The notes: generated by a model not told the origin, from the letters alone. A stretch of DNA of 64,000 bases from Desulfonatronum lacustre DSM 10312 (GCF_000519265.1 NZ_KI912608.1:2947313-3011312); one strand, 5' to 3'; positions 52,899 through 62,267 are shown, numbered from the stretch's first letter. Program-made: numbers and translations.

Positions 52899-54707
52899 CT
52901 ACTTCGCCCACCAGGAGTCCAGGGCCAGGCCGTACCTGGGGTTGATCTCCGGCCGGGCGAGTTTGTCCCAATAGGCCACGCGAAATTCTCTGGAGTGCCA
53001 ATGCGGGACGACATAGTGGCCCCGGAGCAGCACCCTGTCCAGAGCCCGGGTGCGGGTGATCAGGCTGTCCCGATCCGGAGCGCCGATGACCAGATCCACC
53101 AGCTCGTCCACAACCGGATCACGGATTCCGGCGATGTTCCGGGAGCCCGGAGTAGCCGCCGCCTCGGAGGTCCAAAAGTCGCGTTGCTCGTTGCCTGGAG
53201 ACAAAGATTGGGGGAACAGACCCACGGTCATGTCGAAGTCGAAGTCATTCATCCGGTTCTGGTATTGAGTTGCGTCCACGGTGCGCACCCGTGCGGTGAT
53301 GCCCAGCCGTTCCAGGTTGCGGGCATAGGGCAGGCAAACCCGCTCAAAGACCGAATCGTTGAGCAGGATTTCGAATTCCATGGCCTCCCCTCCGGAAGCG
53401 TGGCGCAGCTTGCGGTCCCGACCTGAAATGGTCCAACCGGCCTGCTCCAAGAGGCCCAAGGCCCGACGGAGGTTTTCGCGGATATTGCCGGACCCGTCCG
53501 TGGCCGAGGGCTGAAATTTCGCGGTGAAGATCTCTTCCGGCAAAATGTCCCGGCGAGGCTCCAGCAGGGCCAGTTCCTCCGGGGAAGGCAGGCCGGAAGA
53601 GGCCAGTTCAGAGTTGGAGAAGTAGCTTCTGGTCCGGGTGTAGGCACCGTGAAAGAGATTGGCGTTGGACCATTCGAAGTCGAAGACCTCGGCCAGAGCC
53701 TCCCGGACCAGGGGGTCGCGGAACATCGGTCGGCGGGTGTTGAAGACGAAGCCCTGCATGCCCGTGGGCAATTCGTGGGCAATCTCCTCCATCACGATCC
53801 GGCCCTGGCGCAGGGCCGGCCCGTCATACCCCGTGGCCCAATTCCGGGCCACATTTTCCTGTCGGAAGTCGTATTGCCCGGCCTTGAACGCTTCCAGGGC
53901 CACGTTCACATCCCGGTAATAGTCGTAACGCATGACGTCGAAGTTGTACCGACCACGGTTCACGGGCAGGTCCGCGGCCCAGTGGTCCTGCACCCGCTCG
54001 TAGGTGATGGACCGTCCGGGTTCCACACGAACGATGCGGTACGGGCCGCTGCCCAAGGGGATGTCCAGGGTCGTGCGTTCAAAATCACGGTTTTCCCAAT
54101 ACGCTTTGGACAGAACGGGCATCTGGCCGATGATCAGAGGCAGTTCGCGGTTCACTGCTTCCCCGAAAGAAAAGCGGACTTGGCGGGGGCCGATTTCTTC
54201 CGCGGAGGCCACGTTGGCGTAATAGGCCCGGTAGAACGGATGGCCTTTGGTCTGAAGCAGGTGCAGGGTGAAAATGACATCCTCCACCGTGATGGGCGAG
54301 CCGTCATGGAACCGGGCCTCCTCCCGCAAAGTGAACGCCACCCAGGAGTGATCCTCCGGGATTCGCATGCTTTCGGCGATCAGGCCGTATTCTGAAAACG
54401 GCTCGTCCTGGGACCGGTCCGTCAAGGTCTCGAAGATCATCCCGATGCCCAAAGGGGGCGTGCCGCGCAGGATAAAGGGATTCAGGCTGTCGAAGGTCCC
54501 GATGCCGGCGAGCCGCAACTCTCCGCCCTTGGGCGCTTCCGGATCGACATATTCGAAATGGGAAAAATCAGGCGGATATTTCAGATCATAATGCAAGGCC
54601 AGCCCATGTCGCCAGGGCGGTTCAGCGCCGGATGACGCGGGCGCGGCCAGGAACAGGGTGAAAACCAGAAGCAGGGCAAATCGGAAATGAAGCTGGAGTG
54701 CGGGCAT
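52899..54707 (-). CDS. yejA: extracellular solute-binding protein, family 5 (YejA)
   Basis: This 602-aa periplasmic protein has a Sec signal peptide (about 1-27; [19 protein letters not shown]) and the SBP_bac_5 fold, with [20 protein letters not shown] and [17 protein letters not shown]. Length fits YejA, which binds peptides including microcin C-like ones for import. The permease gene yejB follows on the same strand with a 70-bp gap. Confidence 0.9.
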   Translation of the reverse strand: MPALQLHFRFALLLVFTLFLAAPASSGAEPPWRHGLALHYDLKYPPDFSHFEYVDPEAPKGGELRLAGIGTFDSLNPFILRGTPPLGIGMIFETLTDRSQDEPFSEYGLIAESMRIPEDHSWVAFTLREEARFHDGSPITVEDVIFTLHLLQTKGHPFYRAYYANVASAEEIGPRQVRFSFGEAVNRELPLIIGQMPVLSKAYWENRDFERTTLDIPLGSGPYRIVRVEPGRSITYERVQDHWAADLPVNRGRYNFDVMRYDYYRDVNVALEAFKAGQYDFRQENVARNWATGYDGPALRQGRIVMEEIAHELPTGMQGFVFNTRRPMFRDPLVREALAEVFDFEWSNANLFHGAYTRTRSYFSNSELASSGLPSPEELALLEPRRDILPEEIFTAKFQPSATDGSGNIRENLRRALGLLEQAGWTISGRDRKLRHASGGEAMEFEILLNDSVFERVCLPYARNLERLGITARVRTVDATQYQNRMNDFDFDMTVGLFPQSLSPGNEQRDFWTSEAAATPGSRNIAGIRDPVVDELVDLVIGAPDRDSLITRTRALDRVLLRGHYVVPHWHSREFRVAYWDKLARPEINPRYGLALDSWWAK

Positions 54708-54889
54708 GGGTCCTCGCTTTGCATGATCATGGGCGAAGTTGAGATGGAGCTCTTTCGCCTAAGGCTTTCCAGGAGAATACGGAACCATGAATGGCGAAGC
54801 AAGGGGATTCGAAAAGGAATCGAGGTAAGCGGGACTGCTCGTTCCGCGGCCCCTGCCCTTTCGCGATGACACCTGGGGTGGACTGGGCT

Positions 54890-55666
54890 ATGATGGGAAG
54901 CATGCAGCGCGTTGAACTGGCCGACGGGCGGTCCTGTCCTTACCGGATTCAGGAGTCCGGTCGCGCCCGAAGAATCCGGCTCAGGCTGTCCGCCGCCGAG
55001 GGCATGGTGGTGATCGTGCCCGCCGGGGCGGTTCCGCCTCGCGAGGATCTGGAGCGACTGATCCAGACCAAATCCCGCTGGATCGCCCGCCATCTGCATC
55101 GGTTCGCACAACAGGAACGCACGGCGCGGGCCGGGAATCTCGCGTTGCCGGGATGTATCCATCTTCCGGCCTTAAATGAACGCTGGGATGTCCGATATGC
55201 CGGTCCGGATGTGAATCAAGCGCCATCGTCGACCCGGGTGCGCGTCGCGACCCAAGGTGTGCTCCAGGTTTGCGGGCCGGAGTCGGGCCGACACGAAGAC
55301 CGCGCCCAAGCGCTTCGGGCCTGGGTCCGCGCCAAGGCCGCCGCCGTGTTGCCGGGTTGGCTGGGCGAACTGGCGCGTGAACTGCGGATGCCCTTTTCCA
55401 GGGTCACCGTCCGCGACCAGCGCACGCGGTGGGGAAGCTGCTCCCGTCACGGGCGCATAAGCCTGAATTGCAAACTGCTTTTCCTGCCCCGTACCTGGAC
55501 CCGCTACGTCCTGGTCCATGAACTCTGCCACACCCGAATCATGAATCACGGTCCGGACTTCTGGGCCCTGGTGGCCATGCACGAGACGCAAGCGCTGCGT
55601 ATCCGCGCTGAAATGCGTACGGCTTGGCGGAAACTGCCGGCCTGGTTGACCATGTCGTTGAACTGA
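54890..55666 (+). CDS. YgjP/DUF45-type metallopeptidase (SprT-like)
   Basis: This ~258-aa protein has the N-terminal beta domain (RARRIRLRLSAAEGMVVIVP) and the C-terminal peptidase-like domain with TRWGSCSRHGRI and the metal motif HELCH (HExxH), followed by a third ligand near HGPDFWALV. This is the DUF45/YgjP family; its cellular role is unsettled. Three ATGs are close together (54890, 54893, 54902); I chose the first, which has GGTGG upstream. It stands alone, divergent from yejA. Confidence 0.88.
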   Translation: MMGSMQRVELADGRSCPYRIQESGRARRIRLRLSAAEGMVVIVPAGAVPPREDLERLIQTKSRWIARHLHRFAQQERTARAGNLALPGCIHLPALNERWDVRYAGPDVNQAPSSTRVRVATQGVLQVCGPESGRHEDRAQALRAWVRAKAAAVLPGWLGELARELRMPFSRVTVRDQRTRWGSCSRHGRISLNCKLLFLPRTWTRYVLVHELCHTRIMNHGPDFWALVAMHETQALRIRAEMRTAWRKLPAWLTMSLN

Positions 55667-55748
55667 AGACAAAAAATCTTCCGTCGTTCCCGCCCTTCGG
55701 AGGTCTCGTGCTATCCACTCCGACTGCCTGGTCGCCCTGCCGACGCAT

Positions 55749-56612
55749 TCATTTATTGCGCTTGGCCAGTGAAAACCTCGCGCTTCTCGCCGGGTACGTA
55801 TTTCGACCACGTCGGCCAAGGAAGAAAAGCGCGAACAGGCTCGCGAGCACGATCAACCAATCTCCAGTGAGTCGGTCATGAGCGGCAATGGTGCAGCCGC
55901 CGCCACCGCCACCGCCGTTTTCGTTCTCCGCTTCAAGAATTTTTTCGTAAAAGGTTTGAGCGATGATTTCCATTCCGGCGCTGTTGGGGTGCAGTCCGTC
56001 GGGGAGGAGGTACTGGCCTTCCCAGCCAAGGACCGGGGCCACGTCGGCCACGAGATAGCCGAACTCAGCGGCTCTGGCTTTGATGACTTCGTTCAGGTTG
56101 AGGATGGCGTTTTTTCTGCCGATTTTTGGTCCGTCCACCGGGGTGATCGTAGACATGACGGGTATGGATTTGTTCTCCGTTGCCTTCCGGGCAATGGTTA
56201 ACAAATCGTTGGCAATAGTGTGAGCGGATCGTTCCATGACGTCGTTGGCGCCGTACATGATCAAGACGTAACCGGGTTTGAAGCGCCGCAGAAAATAGTC
56301 GGTGACTTGCACGCCATGATAAGCGCGTGCGCCCCCGGAGCCCCCATTGACCACTGTTCTTCCGATCAGTGCCTGCAATTGGGCCGGGTACGTCTCTTCC
56401 TGCGTTACGAAGGGGTATCCGGCGGTGATGCTGTCACCCAGGGCCACGATGACGTTGGGGTCGTTGTCGCCGAAATCATGAGCTGGAACCGACTCACGCT
56501 GCGGAGTGGTCGCTCTTTTTGAAAGGAGGTCCTCGAACGCGAAGGCTGGCTGTACCGCTAGGGCGAGCAGCAGGGTGAAAATCCCCAGGACGGCGATGAT
56601 CATTCGATGCAT
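55749..56612 (-). CDS. SGNH hydrolase with a C-terminal Gly-Cys-TM-Arg sorting-type tail
   Basis: This 287-aa protein has a signal peptide (1-25, ending AFA) and a GDSL hydrolase domain with Ser61 in VALGDSITAG, NGGSGGARAYHG, YGANDV and the Asp-His pair in LLPDGLHPNSAG. The tail has a run of seven Gly, a Cys, a short spacer, one membrane helix (LIVLASLFALFFLG) and RRGR. Such tails (for example JDVT- or Synerg-CTERM types) are cut by intramembrane sorting proteases and the Cys may be modified. Which class this is I cannot say. ATG 56612 has GGAG upstream. Confidence 0.85.
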   Translation of the reverse strand: MHRMIIAVLGIFTLLLALAVQPAFAFEDLLSKRATTPQRESVPAHDFGDNDPNVIVALGDSITAGYPFVTQEETYPAQLQALIGRTVVNGGSGGARAYHGVQVTDYFLRRFKPGYVLIMYGANDVMERSAHTIANDLLTIARKATENKSIPVMSTITPVDGPKIGRKNAILNLNEVIKARAAEFGYLVADVAPVLGWEGQYLLPDGLHPNSAGMEIIAQTFYEKILEAENENGGGGGGGCTIAAHDRLTGDWLIVLASLFALFFLGRRGRNTYPARSARFSLAKRNK

Positions 56613-56988
56613 GACGGTGTTCTCCGTTGAACAATAGAGTGGCGCGGAAAAGGGGCTTTCTGGATACATTGCCGACGCCGTGCCGGGGGTTTTGACCCTT
56701 GGCGAAGGGCCCCTCGGCACGGAAACCGCGGTCATGACGACCTCAATTTCGAGGTTGTTCATGAATAGCTGGCAGTTGTTAGTCGCTGCCAGCCAGCCAT
56801 GTCAACCACCGTTTCGCGACGGCAAGATGAGGATCGTGTTCAAGCAAAGATGTGGAGTCCGTACGTCAGGAACACGTCGAATGGCGTGAAAAATGCGGGC
56901 GAGGATGGAGCGATCCTTCGCGAGGTGCCCCGGCTCGGGGAGGGCCCTGTGGGGAGTGGGTGTCGAAGATGTGGTGGACGGTGATCAG
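56613..56988 (-). other. intergenic region with structured leader upstream of the SGNH-tail gene
   Basis: This 376-bp gap carries no gene. Nested inverted repeats are at 56678-56722: outer arms 56678-56689 and 56710-56722, and an inner hairpin with arms 56696-56700 and 56705-56709. They would be in the leader RNA of the SGNH gene. It does not match a riboswitch I know. No terminator for nqrF was found. Confidence 0.45.
56776..56805 (-). promoter_or_regulatory. candidate sigma-70-type promoter for the SGNH-tail gene
   Basis: On the minus strand, TTGACA (56800-56805) is followed after 18 bases by TAACAA (56776-56781). It is 164 bases upstream of the start. The -10 is a poor match, so this is tentative. 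Confidence 0.3.
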
Positions 56989-58092
56989 CTACTCAAACTT
57001 GTCGTAGAAAATGTTCGGTTCCTGAAGGCCGCGCTGTTTCATGGCGTCGACGCAGGCGTCGATGAGGTTGGAGGAGCCGCAAAGGTAGGCTTCGTAGGCC
57101 GTGGCGTCCGAAATGTACTTGGGCAGGACCGCGGGGATGCGGCCGCGTTCACCCTTCCAGTCGGAATCGGGATCTTCCCTGGTCAGGCAAGGCACGTAGC
57201 GGAAGTTGGGCAGCTCCTTTTCCAGGGCGAAGAGTTCCTCGGTGAAGAACAGGTCGTCCTGATTGCGGCCGCTGAAAAAGTAGATCGCCTCACGGTCGTC
57301 TCCGCGTTCGCGCATGTCTCGCAGAATACTCCAGATCGGGGCCATGCCGCTGCCTCCGGCCAGAAATACCGCCGGGGCCTTGGTGTCGGAGAGCTTGAAG
57401 TCGCCGAAGGGACCGCTCAAGAAAACCTCCTCCCCTTCCTCAAGAAGGTCGAAAACCCAGGTGGTGCAGATACCATCGGGCACCTTGCGGATGATCACTT
57501 CCACATGGCGGTTGTCCGAGGGGATGGAGGAGATGGAGTAGGCGCGCATGACCGCGTCGCGGCCCGCGTACTCCCGCGACTCCAGCTGGATGTACTGCCC
57601 CGCGACGAAGTCGATGGATTCCGGCTGGTTCAAGGCGATGCGCAGTTCCACCACGTCGTAGGTCAGCTTGCGCTTGTGCACCAGCTTGCCCTGGAAGCGC
57701 TTGGCCAGGAACAGTTCGTCCGGGATGGCCAGCTTGATGTCTCCGCGGACCTTGACCTGACAGGACAGTCGGACGTTGGCCTTGAGATCCTCGGGTGTCA
57801 GGTAGGGCTCTTCCACCGGACTGACCATCCCTCCGCCGTCCAGGACCTTGACCTTGCAGTAAGCGCAACTGCCCCGTCCGCCGCAGGCCGAGGGAATGAA
57901 GATGTCGTTGTCGGCCAGACTGGAGAGCAGGGAGGAACCGCCGGTGACCAACAGGGACTTCTTGCCGTCGTTGATGTCCAGGGTGCAGGGGCCGTAGTTC
58001 AGGATGCGGCGTTCGGCAAAGACGAGCAGGATGGCCAGCAGGAGGGTCATGCCGGACAGAAAGCCGACGGCGAGACCGATGGAAGCGAACAT
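56989..58092 (-). CDS. nqrF: Na+-translocating NADH:quinone oxidoreductase subunit F
   Basis: This 367-aa protein is the NADH-oxidising subunit of NQR. It has one N-terminal membrane helix, then a 2Fe-2S domain with Cys70, Cys76, Cys79 and Cys111, an FAD domain with RAYSISSIPS, and an NADH-binding domain (AVFLAGGSGMAPIWSIL and YLCGSSNL). Length is slightly shorter than the 400 residues common in Vibrio. The gene follows nqrE on the same strand with a 72-bp gap. No nqrA, B, C or D gene is in the window. Confidence 0.93.
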   Translation of the reverse strand: MFASIGLAVGFLSGMTLLLAILLVFAERRILNYGPCTLDINDGKKSLLVTGGSSLLSSLADNDIFIPSACGGRGSCAYCKVKVLDGGGMVSPVEEPYLTPEDLKANVRLSCQVKVRGDIKLAIPDELFLAKRFQGKLVHKRKLTYDVVELRIALNQPESIDFVAGQYIQLESREYAGRDAVMRAYSISSIPSDNRHVEVIIRKVPDGICTTWVFDLLEEGEEVFLSGPFGDFKLSDTKAPAVFLAGGSGMAPIWSILRDMRERGDDREAIYFFSGRNQDDLFFTEELFALEKELPNFRYVPCLTREDPDSDWKGERGRIPAVLPKYISDATAYEAYLCGSSNLIDACVDAMKQRGLQEPNIFYDKFE

Positions 58093-58164
58093 AAAACGTC
58101 GTGTGGATGGAGGTTGGGAGGAAGCGCCGTGTTCGTGGCGTCGTTTCGGTTCTGGACGTCGTCG

Positions 58165-58773
58165 TTAAATCCGGATCATGCCGGAAAATCCGACAAAGGC
58201 CAGGGACATGATCCCGATGACGATCAGGGTGATCCCCGGCCCGGCCAGTCCGCGGGGCAGGGCTTGCTCGTTGATCTTCTCGCGGATGCCGCCGATGATG
58301 GCGATGGCCAGGGCCCAGCCCGTGCCGGCTCCGGCCCCGTAAGCCAAGGTCTGGAGCAGGTTGTAGGGCGTGCCCAGCATGAACAGCGAGACGCCGAGGA
58401 TGGCGCAGTTGACCGTGATCAACGGCAGGAATATCCCCAGGGCGTTGTAGAGCCCCTCGGAGATGCGTTCCACGACCATTTCCACGAACTGGACGAAAGC
58501 GGCGATGACCACGATGAACACGATCAGTCGCAAATACTCCAGCTCCAGGGGCACCAGCAGATACCTGTAGACGAGATAATTCAGCCCCGAGGTGCAGGTG
58601 GTCACGAAAATCACCGCCGCCCCCAGTCCCAGACTGGTGTCCACTTTCTTGGACACGCCCAGGACCGAGCACATGCCCAGGAAACGGGTCAGAAGAATAT
58701 TGTCCGTAAAGGCCGCGGAAATAAAAATGAGCATGACCGAGGCAAAGCTGGTCAGGTTGGCGGCGTCTTCCAT
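58165..58773 (-). CDS. nqrE: Na+-translocating NADH:quinone oxidoreductase subunit E
   Basis: This 202-aa protein has six membrane helices and the NqrE/RnfA motifs ILLTRFLGMC, FLPLITVNCAILG and GGIREKINEQALPRGLAGPG. The match to NqrE is better than to RnfA because of the GLxGxGIT region and its nqrF neighbour. It lies at the start of a two-gene unit; the upstream gene (58888-60165) is a PaaK-like ligase, not nqrD. Whether the encoded pair works with core subunits encoded elsewhere is unknown. Confidence 0.92.
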   Translation of the reverse strand: MEDAANLTSFASVMLIFISAAFTDNILLTRFLGMCSVLGVSKKVDTSLGLGAAVIFVTTCTSGLNYLVYRYLLVPLELEYLRLIVFIVVIAAFVQFVEMVVERISEGLYNALGIFLPLITVNCAILGVSLFMLGTPYNLLQTLAYGAGAGTGWALAIAIIGGIREKINEQALPRGLAGPGITLIVIGIMSLAFVGFSGMIRI

Positions 58774-58887
58774 GCGTCCCTCCTCAGGGGAAAACCGGTT
58801 CGGGAACTCTTAGACCGGCTCAATTCGTCTGGCAAGCACCCGGGGGCGATGCACCGGGCCGATGGGGTTTCGGCCGCGGACCACGTT

Positions 58888-60165
58888 CTACTTCCCATCT
58901 TCATACGTCCGTTCATCCACCAAAGGCGGAGCATTTTCACCCAGCCTTTCACCGTCGCCGAGAATTCTTACTTCCGGGCGCAGCTTCAACCCTTCCTGGA
59001 ACACGGCCTGGATTTTTTCCGGTTCCACGGCCTCGCTGAGCTCCACCCGCAGTTCCAGGCGGTCCTTGCCCTTGGGGTTGGACACCACCACCTGCCACCG
59101 GGCCACGGGCGGGATACGGCACATGGCCTGGGCCACCTGGTGCGGATAGATGAACTGTCCCTTGACCTTGGCCGTGTCGTCGGCCCGGCCCAGGATGCCG
59201 GCCAGTTTGGGGGCGGTGCGTCCGCAAGCGCAAGGTTCGGTGACCAGCCGGGAAAGGTCCCCGGTGGCGAAGCGAATCAGCGGATACACGGGATTGAACG
59301 GGGTGACCACCACCTCGCCGATCTCGCCGGCTGGAAGCGGCTCGCCGGTTTTTGGGTCGCAGATTTCCACCAGACAGCGCGAGGACAGGTGCATCCCGCC
59401 AAGGGCCGGGCACTCGTAGGCGATGCAGCCCAAATCCGCGGTGCCGTACCCCTGACGGACCAGCATGCCGAAACTGCTTTCCAGGTCCTGGCGCACGGAC
59501 TCGGTCAGCCGTTCGGCGGCCACGAAGGCGGTTTTGAGCTGGAAGTCCCGACGCGGGTCCTTGCCCTGCCCCACTGCCTTGTCCCGGATGACTTTCAAAA
59601 AGCTGGCCATGCCCACGAACCCGGTCACCGGCCAAGCGGTCATGATCTCCACCTGCTGCATGGTATTGCCCGGTCCGGCCGGGATTACGGCGCAGCCAAG
59701 TTCGCGGAGCGGCTCCTCCAGCATCAGTCCGGCCGGAGTAAGATGATAGCCGAAGGTCATCTGCACCAGGTCGGACTTGCGAAAACCCGCGGCGTAAAAC
59801 GCCTCGGTCCAACCCCAAAAATCCCGGCCAGGGCCTTCGGGGTCGGCGATGGGTCCGGGGGAAAAGTAGAGTCGGCGCAGATCGCCCAGGTCCGTGGTCA
59901 GCAGCCCGCCCAGACGCGGACCGGAGCATTGCAGGTCGATCAACTGCTTCTTGCGCAGCACCGGAATACGGGACCAGTCTTGCGGAGAATCGATGTCCTC
60001 CGGCGTCAGCCCAACGCCCTCCAGCCTGGCCTTGAACGCGGGCGCCTCAATCCAGGCGCGGCGGACCAGATCCCTGGCCGCCCGCCATTTACCGTCTCGG
60101 CGTTGCTCCTCGGGTTCCCGCTCCATTTCGTGAAACATGCCGTCCTTGCGCGATGCGTCGTCCAT
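58888..60165 (-). CDS. phenylacetate-CoA ligase family protein (PaaK-like AMP-dependent synthetase)
   Basis: This 425-aa adenylate-forming enzyme activates an aryl or acyl acid as acyl-AMP and then CoA thioester. It has WSRIPVLRKKQLIDLQ, a phosphate-loop-like LYFSPGPIADPEGPG, and GYGTADLGCIAYEC, FATGDLSRL with the catalytic Asp, and GRADDTAKVKGQFIYP with the C-terminal hinge. The expected TSGTTG-type loop is altered to SPGPIADP, so activity may differ. ATG 60165 has AAGGAG seven bases upstream. Desulfobacterota often have several PaaK homologues; the substrate here is unknown. The frame remains open far upstream but without similarity. Confidence 0.88.
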   Translation of the reverse strand: MDDASRKDGMFHEMEREPEEQRRDGKWRAARDLVRRAWIEAPAFKARLEGVGLTPEDIDSPQDWSRIPVLRKKQLIDLQCSGPRLGGLLTTDLGDLRRLYFSPGPIADPEGPGRDFWGWTEAFYAAGFRKSDLVQMTFGYHLTPAGLMLEEPLRELGCAVIPAGPGNTMQQVEIMTAWPVTGFVGMASFLKVIRDKAVGQGKDPRRDFQLKTAFVAAERLTESVRQDLESSFGMLVRQGYGTADLGCIAYECPALGGMHLSSRCLVEICDPKTGEPLPAGEIGEVVVTPFNPVYPLIRFATGDLSRLVTEPCACGRTAPKLAGILGRADDTAKVKGQFIYPHQVAQAMCRIPPVARWQVVVSNPKGKDRLELRVELSEAVEPEKIQAVFQEGLKLRPEVRILGDGERLGENAPPLVDERTYEDGK

Positions 60166-60350
60166 GGATAGCTCCTTTCTTCTGGTTCTGATGTCGATGC
60201 GGTGGGAGGCCCTGTGAAAGGCTCGGGCGGCGCGCCCACGTCCGGCTTTCCTACCGTCCCCGGCATGGTTAACCCGAACAAGGCGAATGTTCAACATCGT
60301 GGCCGATGAAAACGTGCCCCAAACCGTTATCTGATCCGTTGTCCGAACCG

Positions 60351-61631
60351 TCAATTGGGCCGGAGAAACCCGCGGACGAGCACCAGGACGATCAGGCCGG
60401 TCATGGCCGAGGCCGCCGCGATGGCGGAGAAGCCGAAAGACACGTAGAGCAGGCCGGCCAAGGCGCTGCCCGCGGCGTATCCGATGTTTTCCAGGGACGC
60501 GGACAGGCTCAGGTAGCGGCCCAGTTCTCCGGCGGGAACCAGTTCGGTTTGCAGGGCCCGAAAGGCGCTGCCCCGGGCCGCGGCGCAACCCATGATCAGG
60601 GCGAAGAGCAGGTACGCACCGCCGGGCCAATGGAGCAGCAACGGACTGACGAGCATGAACAGCCCCACTCCCAGGGAGCCGAAGATGATCAAGCCGGAGC
60701 GCCCGATCCGGTCCGAGAGCCGGCCCATGACCACGCTGCTGATCACCACGGCCACGCCGCCGATGGAAAAGACCCAGGCTACTTGCTGGCTGGTCAGCAG
60801 CAGGGAGCGCTCCATCCATAATGGAAAGAACGGGACGAACAACCCCATGCCGCCGAAAAGACAGACTCCAACCCCGCACCCGGCCAGCAACCGGGGAGTC
60901 GTCAGATGCCGGCGCATGTCCCTGAGCATTGCCGGCCAGGAGATGGACGGGGTGGGCGGCAGGGTCGGCATCCAGCGCCAGGCCAGCCAGCCCGCTGCGG
61001 TCATGAGCAGCCCCAGCAAGACGAAGGGCAGGCGGTCGTCCATGACCCCGGAGAGAAAGGCCCCGGCCGGGACCCCGAAGATCTGTCCGGCGGCGAAGCC
61101 GCTGATGATCCAGCCCGTGGCCCATCCGCGATGGGACGGAGGGATGTAGTCCCCAACCGCGGCCAGAGTCCCGGTGGTCAGGGCGCCGCCGACGGTTCCG
61201 GCCAGGACCCGCATCAGGAGCATGGCCGAGTAGGAGTGGGCCCACCAATGGGCGAAGAGCACCAGGGCCATCAGGCCGCTGGCCAGCATCAACAGGCGCT
61301 TGCGCCCGAGGCGGTCGGAAATGGGCCCCCAAAACAGGGTGCAGACGCCCATGGAGATGGCGTACCCGGAAATCAGCCAGCCCAGATGGACCTCCGGAAC
61401 AGCAAGGCGGACACTGATCTGGGGCAGCAACGGAGCCACGATCATGAATTGGCTCCAGGTGGCGAAGAGCAGCACCCACAATACCGCGAGGATCTTGCGG
61501 GAGGAGGCCGGGTCGTAAGATGCCGTCGGATCAGCCGGTCCGCTTGGAGGGCTTCCTGGCGGGCCTGGCGAGGGATTGTTCTCGGTGGCGCGCGCGGGAA
61601 GCGGGACGGAAGGATCGCTGACGGGTGACAT
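60351..61631 (-). CDS. MFS transporter
   Basis: This 426-aa protein has twelve membrane helices after a Pro-rich N terminus of about 45 residues. The MFS signature between helices 2 and 3 reads GPISDRLGRKRLL (about 101-113), and GRLSDRIGRSGL occurs at the equivalent position in the second half. Family members export small molecules or drugs; no substrate can be assigned. It is on the same strand as the ligase gene with a 185-bp gap. The SD is weak. Confidence 0.88.
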   Translation of the reverse strand: MSPVSDPSVPLPARATENNPSPGPPGSPPSGPADPTASYDPASSRKILAVLWVLLFATWSQFMIVAPLLPQISVRLAVPEVHLGWLISGYAISMGVCTLFWGPISDRLGRKRLLMLASGLMALVLFAHWWAHSYSAMLLMRVLAGTVGGALTTGTLAAVGDYIPPSHRGWATGWIISGFAAGQIFGVPAGAFLSGVMDDRLPFVLLGLLMTAAGWLAWRWMPTLPPTPSISWPAMLRDMRRHLTTPRLLAGCGVGVCLFGGMGLFVPFFPLWMERSLLLTSQQVAWVFSIGGVAVVISSVVMGRLSDRIGRSGLIIFGSLGVGLFMLVSPLLLHWPGGAYLLFALIMGCAAARGSAFRALQTELVPAGELGRYLSLSASLENIGYAAGSALAGLLYVSFGFSAIAAASAMTGLIVLVLVRGFLRPN

Positions 61632-61682
61632 GAGGGTGCGAAAGCGGCGGTGCGCCGCTACGGAAGGCTCCCGGCGGTCGGA

Positions 61683-62177
61683 TCAGGACTTTCCAGAGGC
61701 TTCGGGCGCTTCGGCGCAACACCGCAGCATTTTCAAGCCGTCCTCGAACAGCACTTCGATCATGTTCGGCTTGATGAACCGCTGAACGTACCCCGGGCCG
61801 AAAACCGAGTGGCTGATGACGTCGCCGTCCTCAAAGGCCGCGGTCATGGCGTAGGGCTTGACGTCCGCCGGGGCAGTTGCGGCGATCTTGCCTTCCCAAA
61901 GGGCCAGGGCCTCGGGAGAGGGCTTTTTGGGACCCGCGGGTTTCTTGGTCGCTGAAGCCCTGGGCTTTTTTTCAGCCGGTGCTTTGGGCTGGGCGGCGGC
62001 TTTGGGAGCAGGGGGCGCCTTGGGGGGGCGGTGAGCGTGTTGCCCTCCACACACCTTGCATTGCACCTTGCCGATTTTTTCATCGATCATGACCACCACA
62101 TGGTGGTCCGTGACGGTTTTGCATTTGCGACATGCCGATTCGACCGAACTGCCGGCCTGGATGGTTTCGGTGTTCAT
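61683..62177 (-). CDS. zinc-ribbon protein with basic linker and tudor-like C-terminal domain
   Basis: This 164-aa protein has an N-terminal zinc ribbon (CRKC about 16-19 and CKVC about 40-43), a long Pro/Ala/Lys linker (about 48-90) typical of flexible nucleic-acid-binding proteins, and a C-terminal domain with ISHSVFGPGYVQRF and IEVLFEDGLKML. This pattern resembles the tudor-like domains of CarD-like and UvrD-tail proteins that contact RNA polymerase. That link is inference. ATG 62177 has GAAGGA upstream. It is unusually rich in charged repeats and has no membrane segment. Confidence 0.72.
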   Translation of the reverse strand: MNTETIQAGSSVESACRKCKTVTDHHVVVMIDEKIGKVQCKVCGGQHAHRPPKAPPAPKAAAQPKAPAEKKPRASATKKPAGPKKPSPEALALWEGKIAATAPADVKPYAMTAAFEDGDVISHSVFGPGYVQRFIKPNMIEVLFEDGLKMLRCCAEAPEASGKS

Positions 62178-62233
62178 AACGATCCTTCTGAGGGTCACGT
62201 CGCTCCGAAGAGTCCGTGACCGCTGTTCCGGGT

Positions 62234-62267
62234 AAAAAAAGCCACAAGGAGCGTTTCCCCTTGTGGC
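62234..62267 (-). terminator. minus-strand rho-independent terminator
   Basis: On the minus strand, a nine-base stem (arms 62259-62267 and 62241-62249) with a nine-base loop is followed by seven T (A at 62234-62240 on the plus strand). It stops transcripts coming from higher coordinates, but no gene ends near it on that strand. Confidence 0.85.

Noticed and set aside
56893-60171. 1092-codon open frame on the plus strand
   Set aside because: It is antisense to nqrF, nqrE and the PaaK-like gene; its protein is Gly/Ala/His/Arg-rich with no domain, typical of a GC-rich shadow frame.
60166-61479. Upstream extension of the PaaK-like frame to 863 codons
   Set aside because: The extension lies in the MFS gene in another frame, and a good ribosome-binding site precedes ATG 60165.
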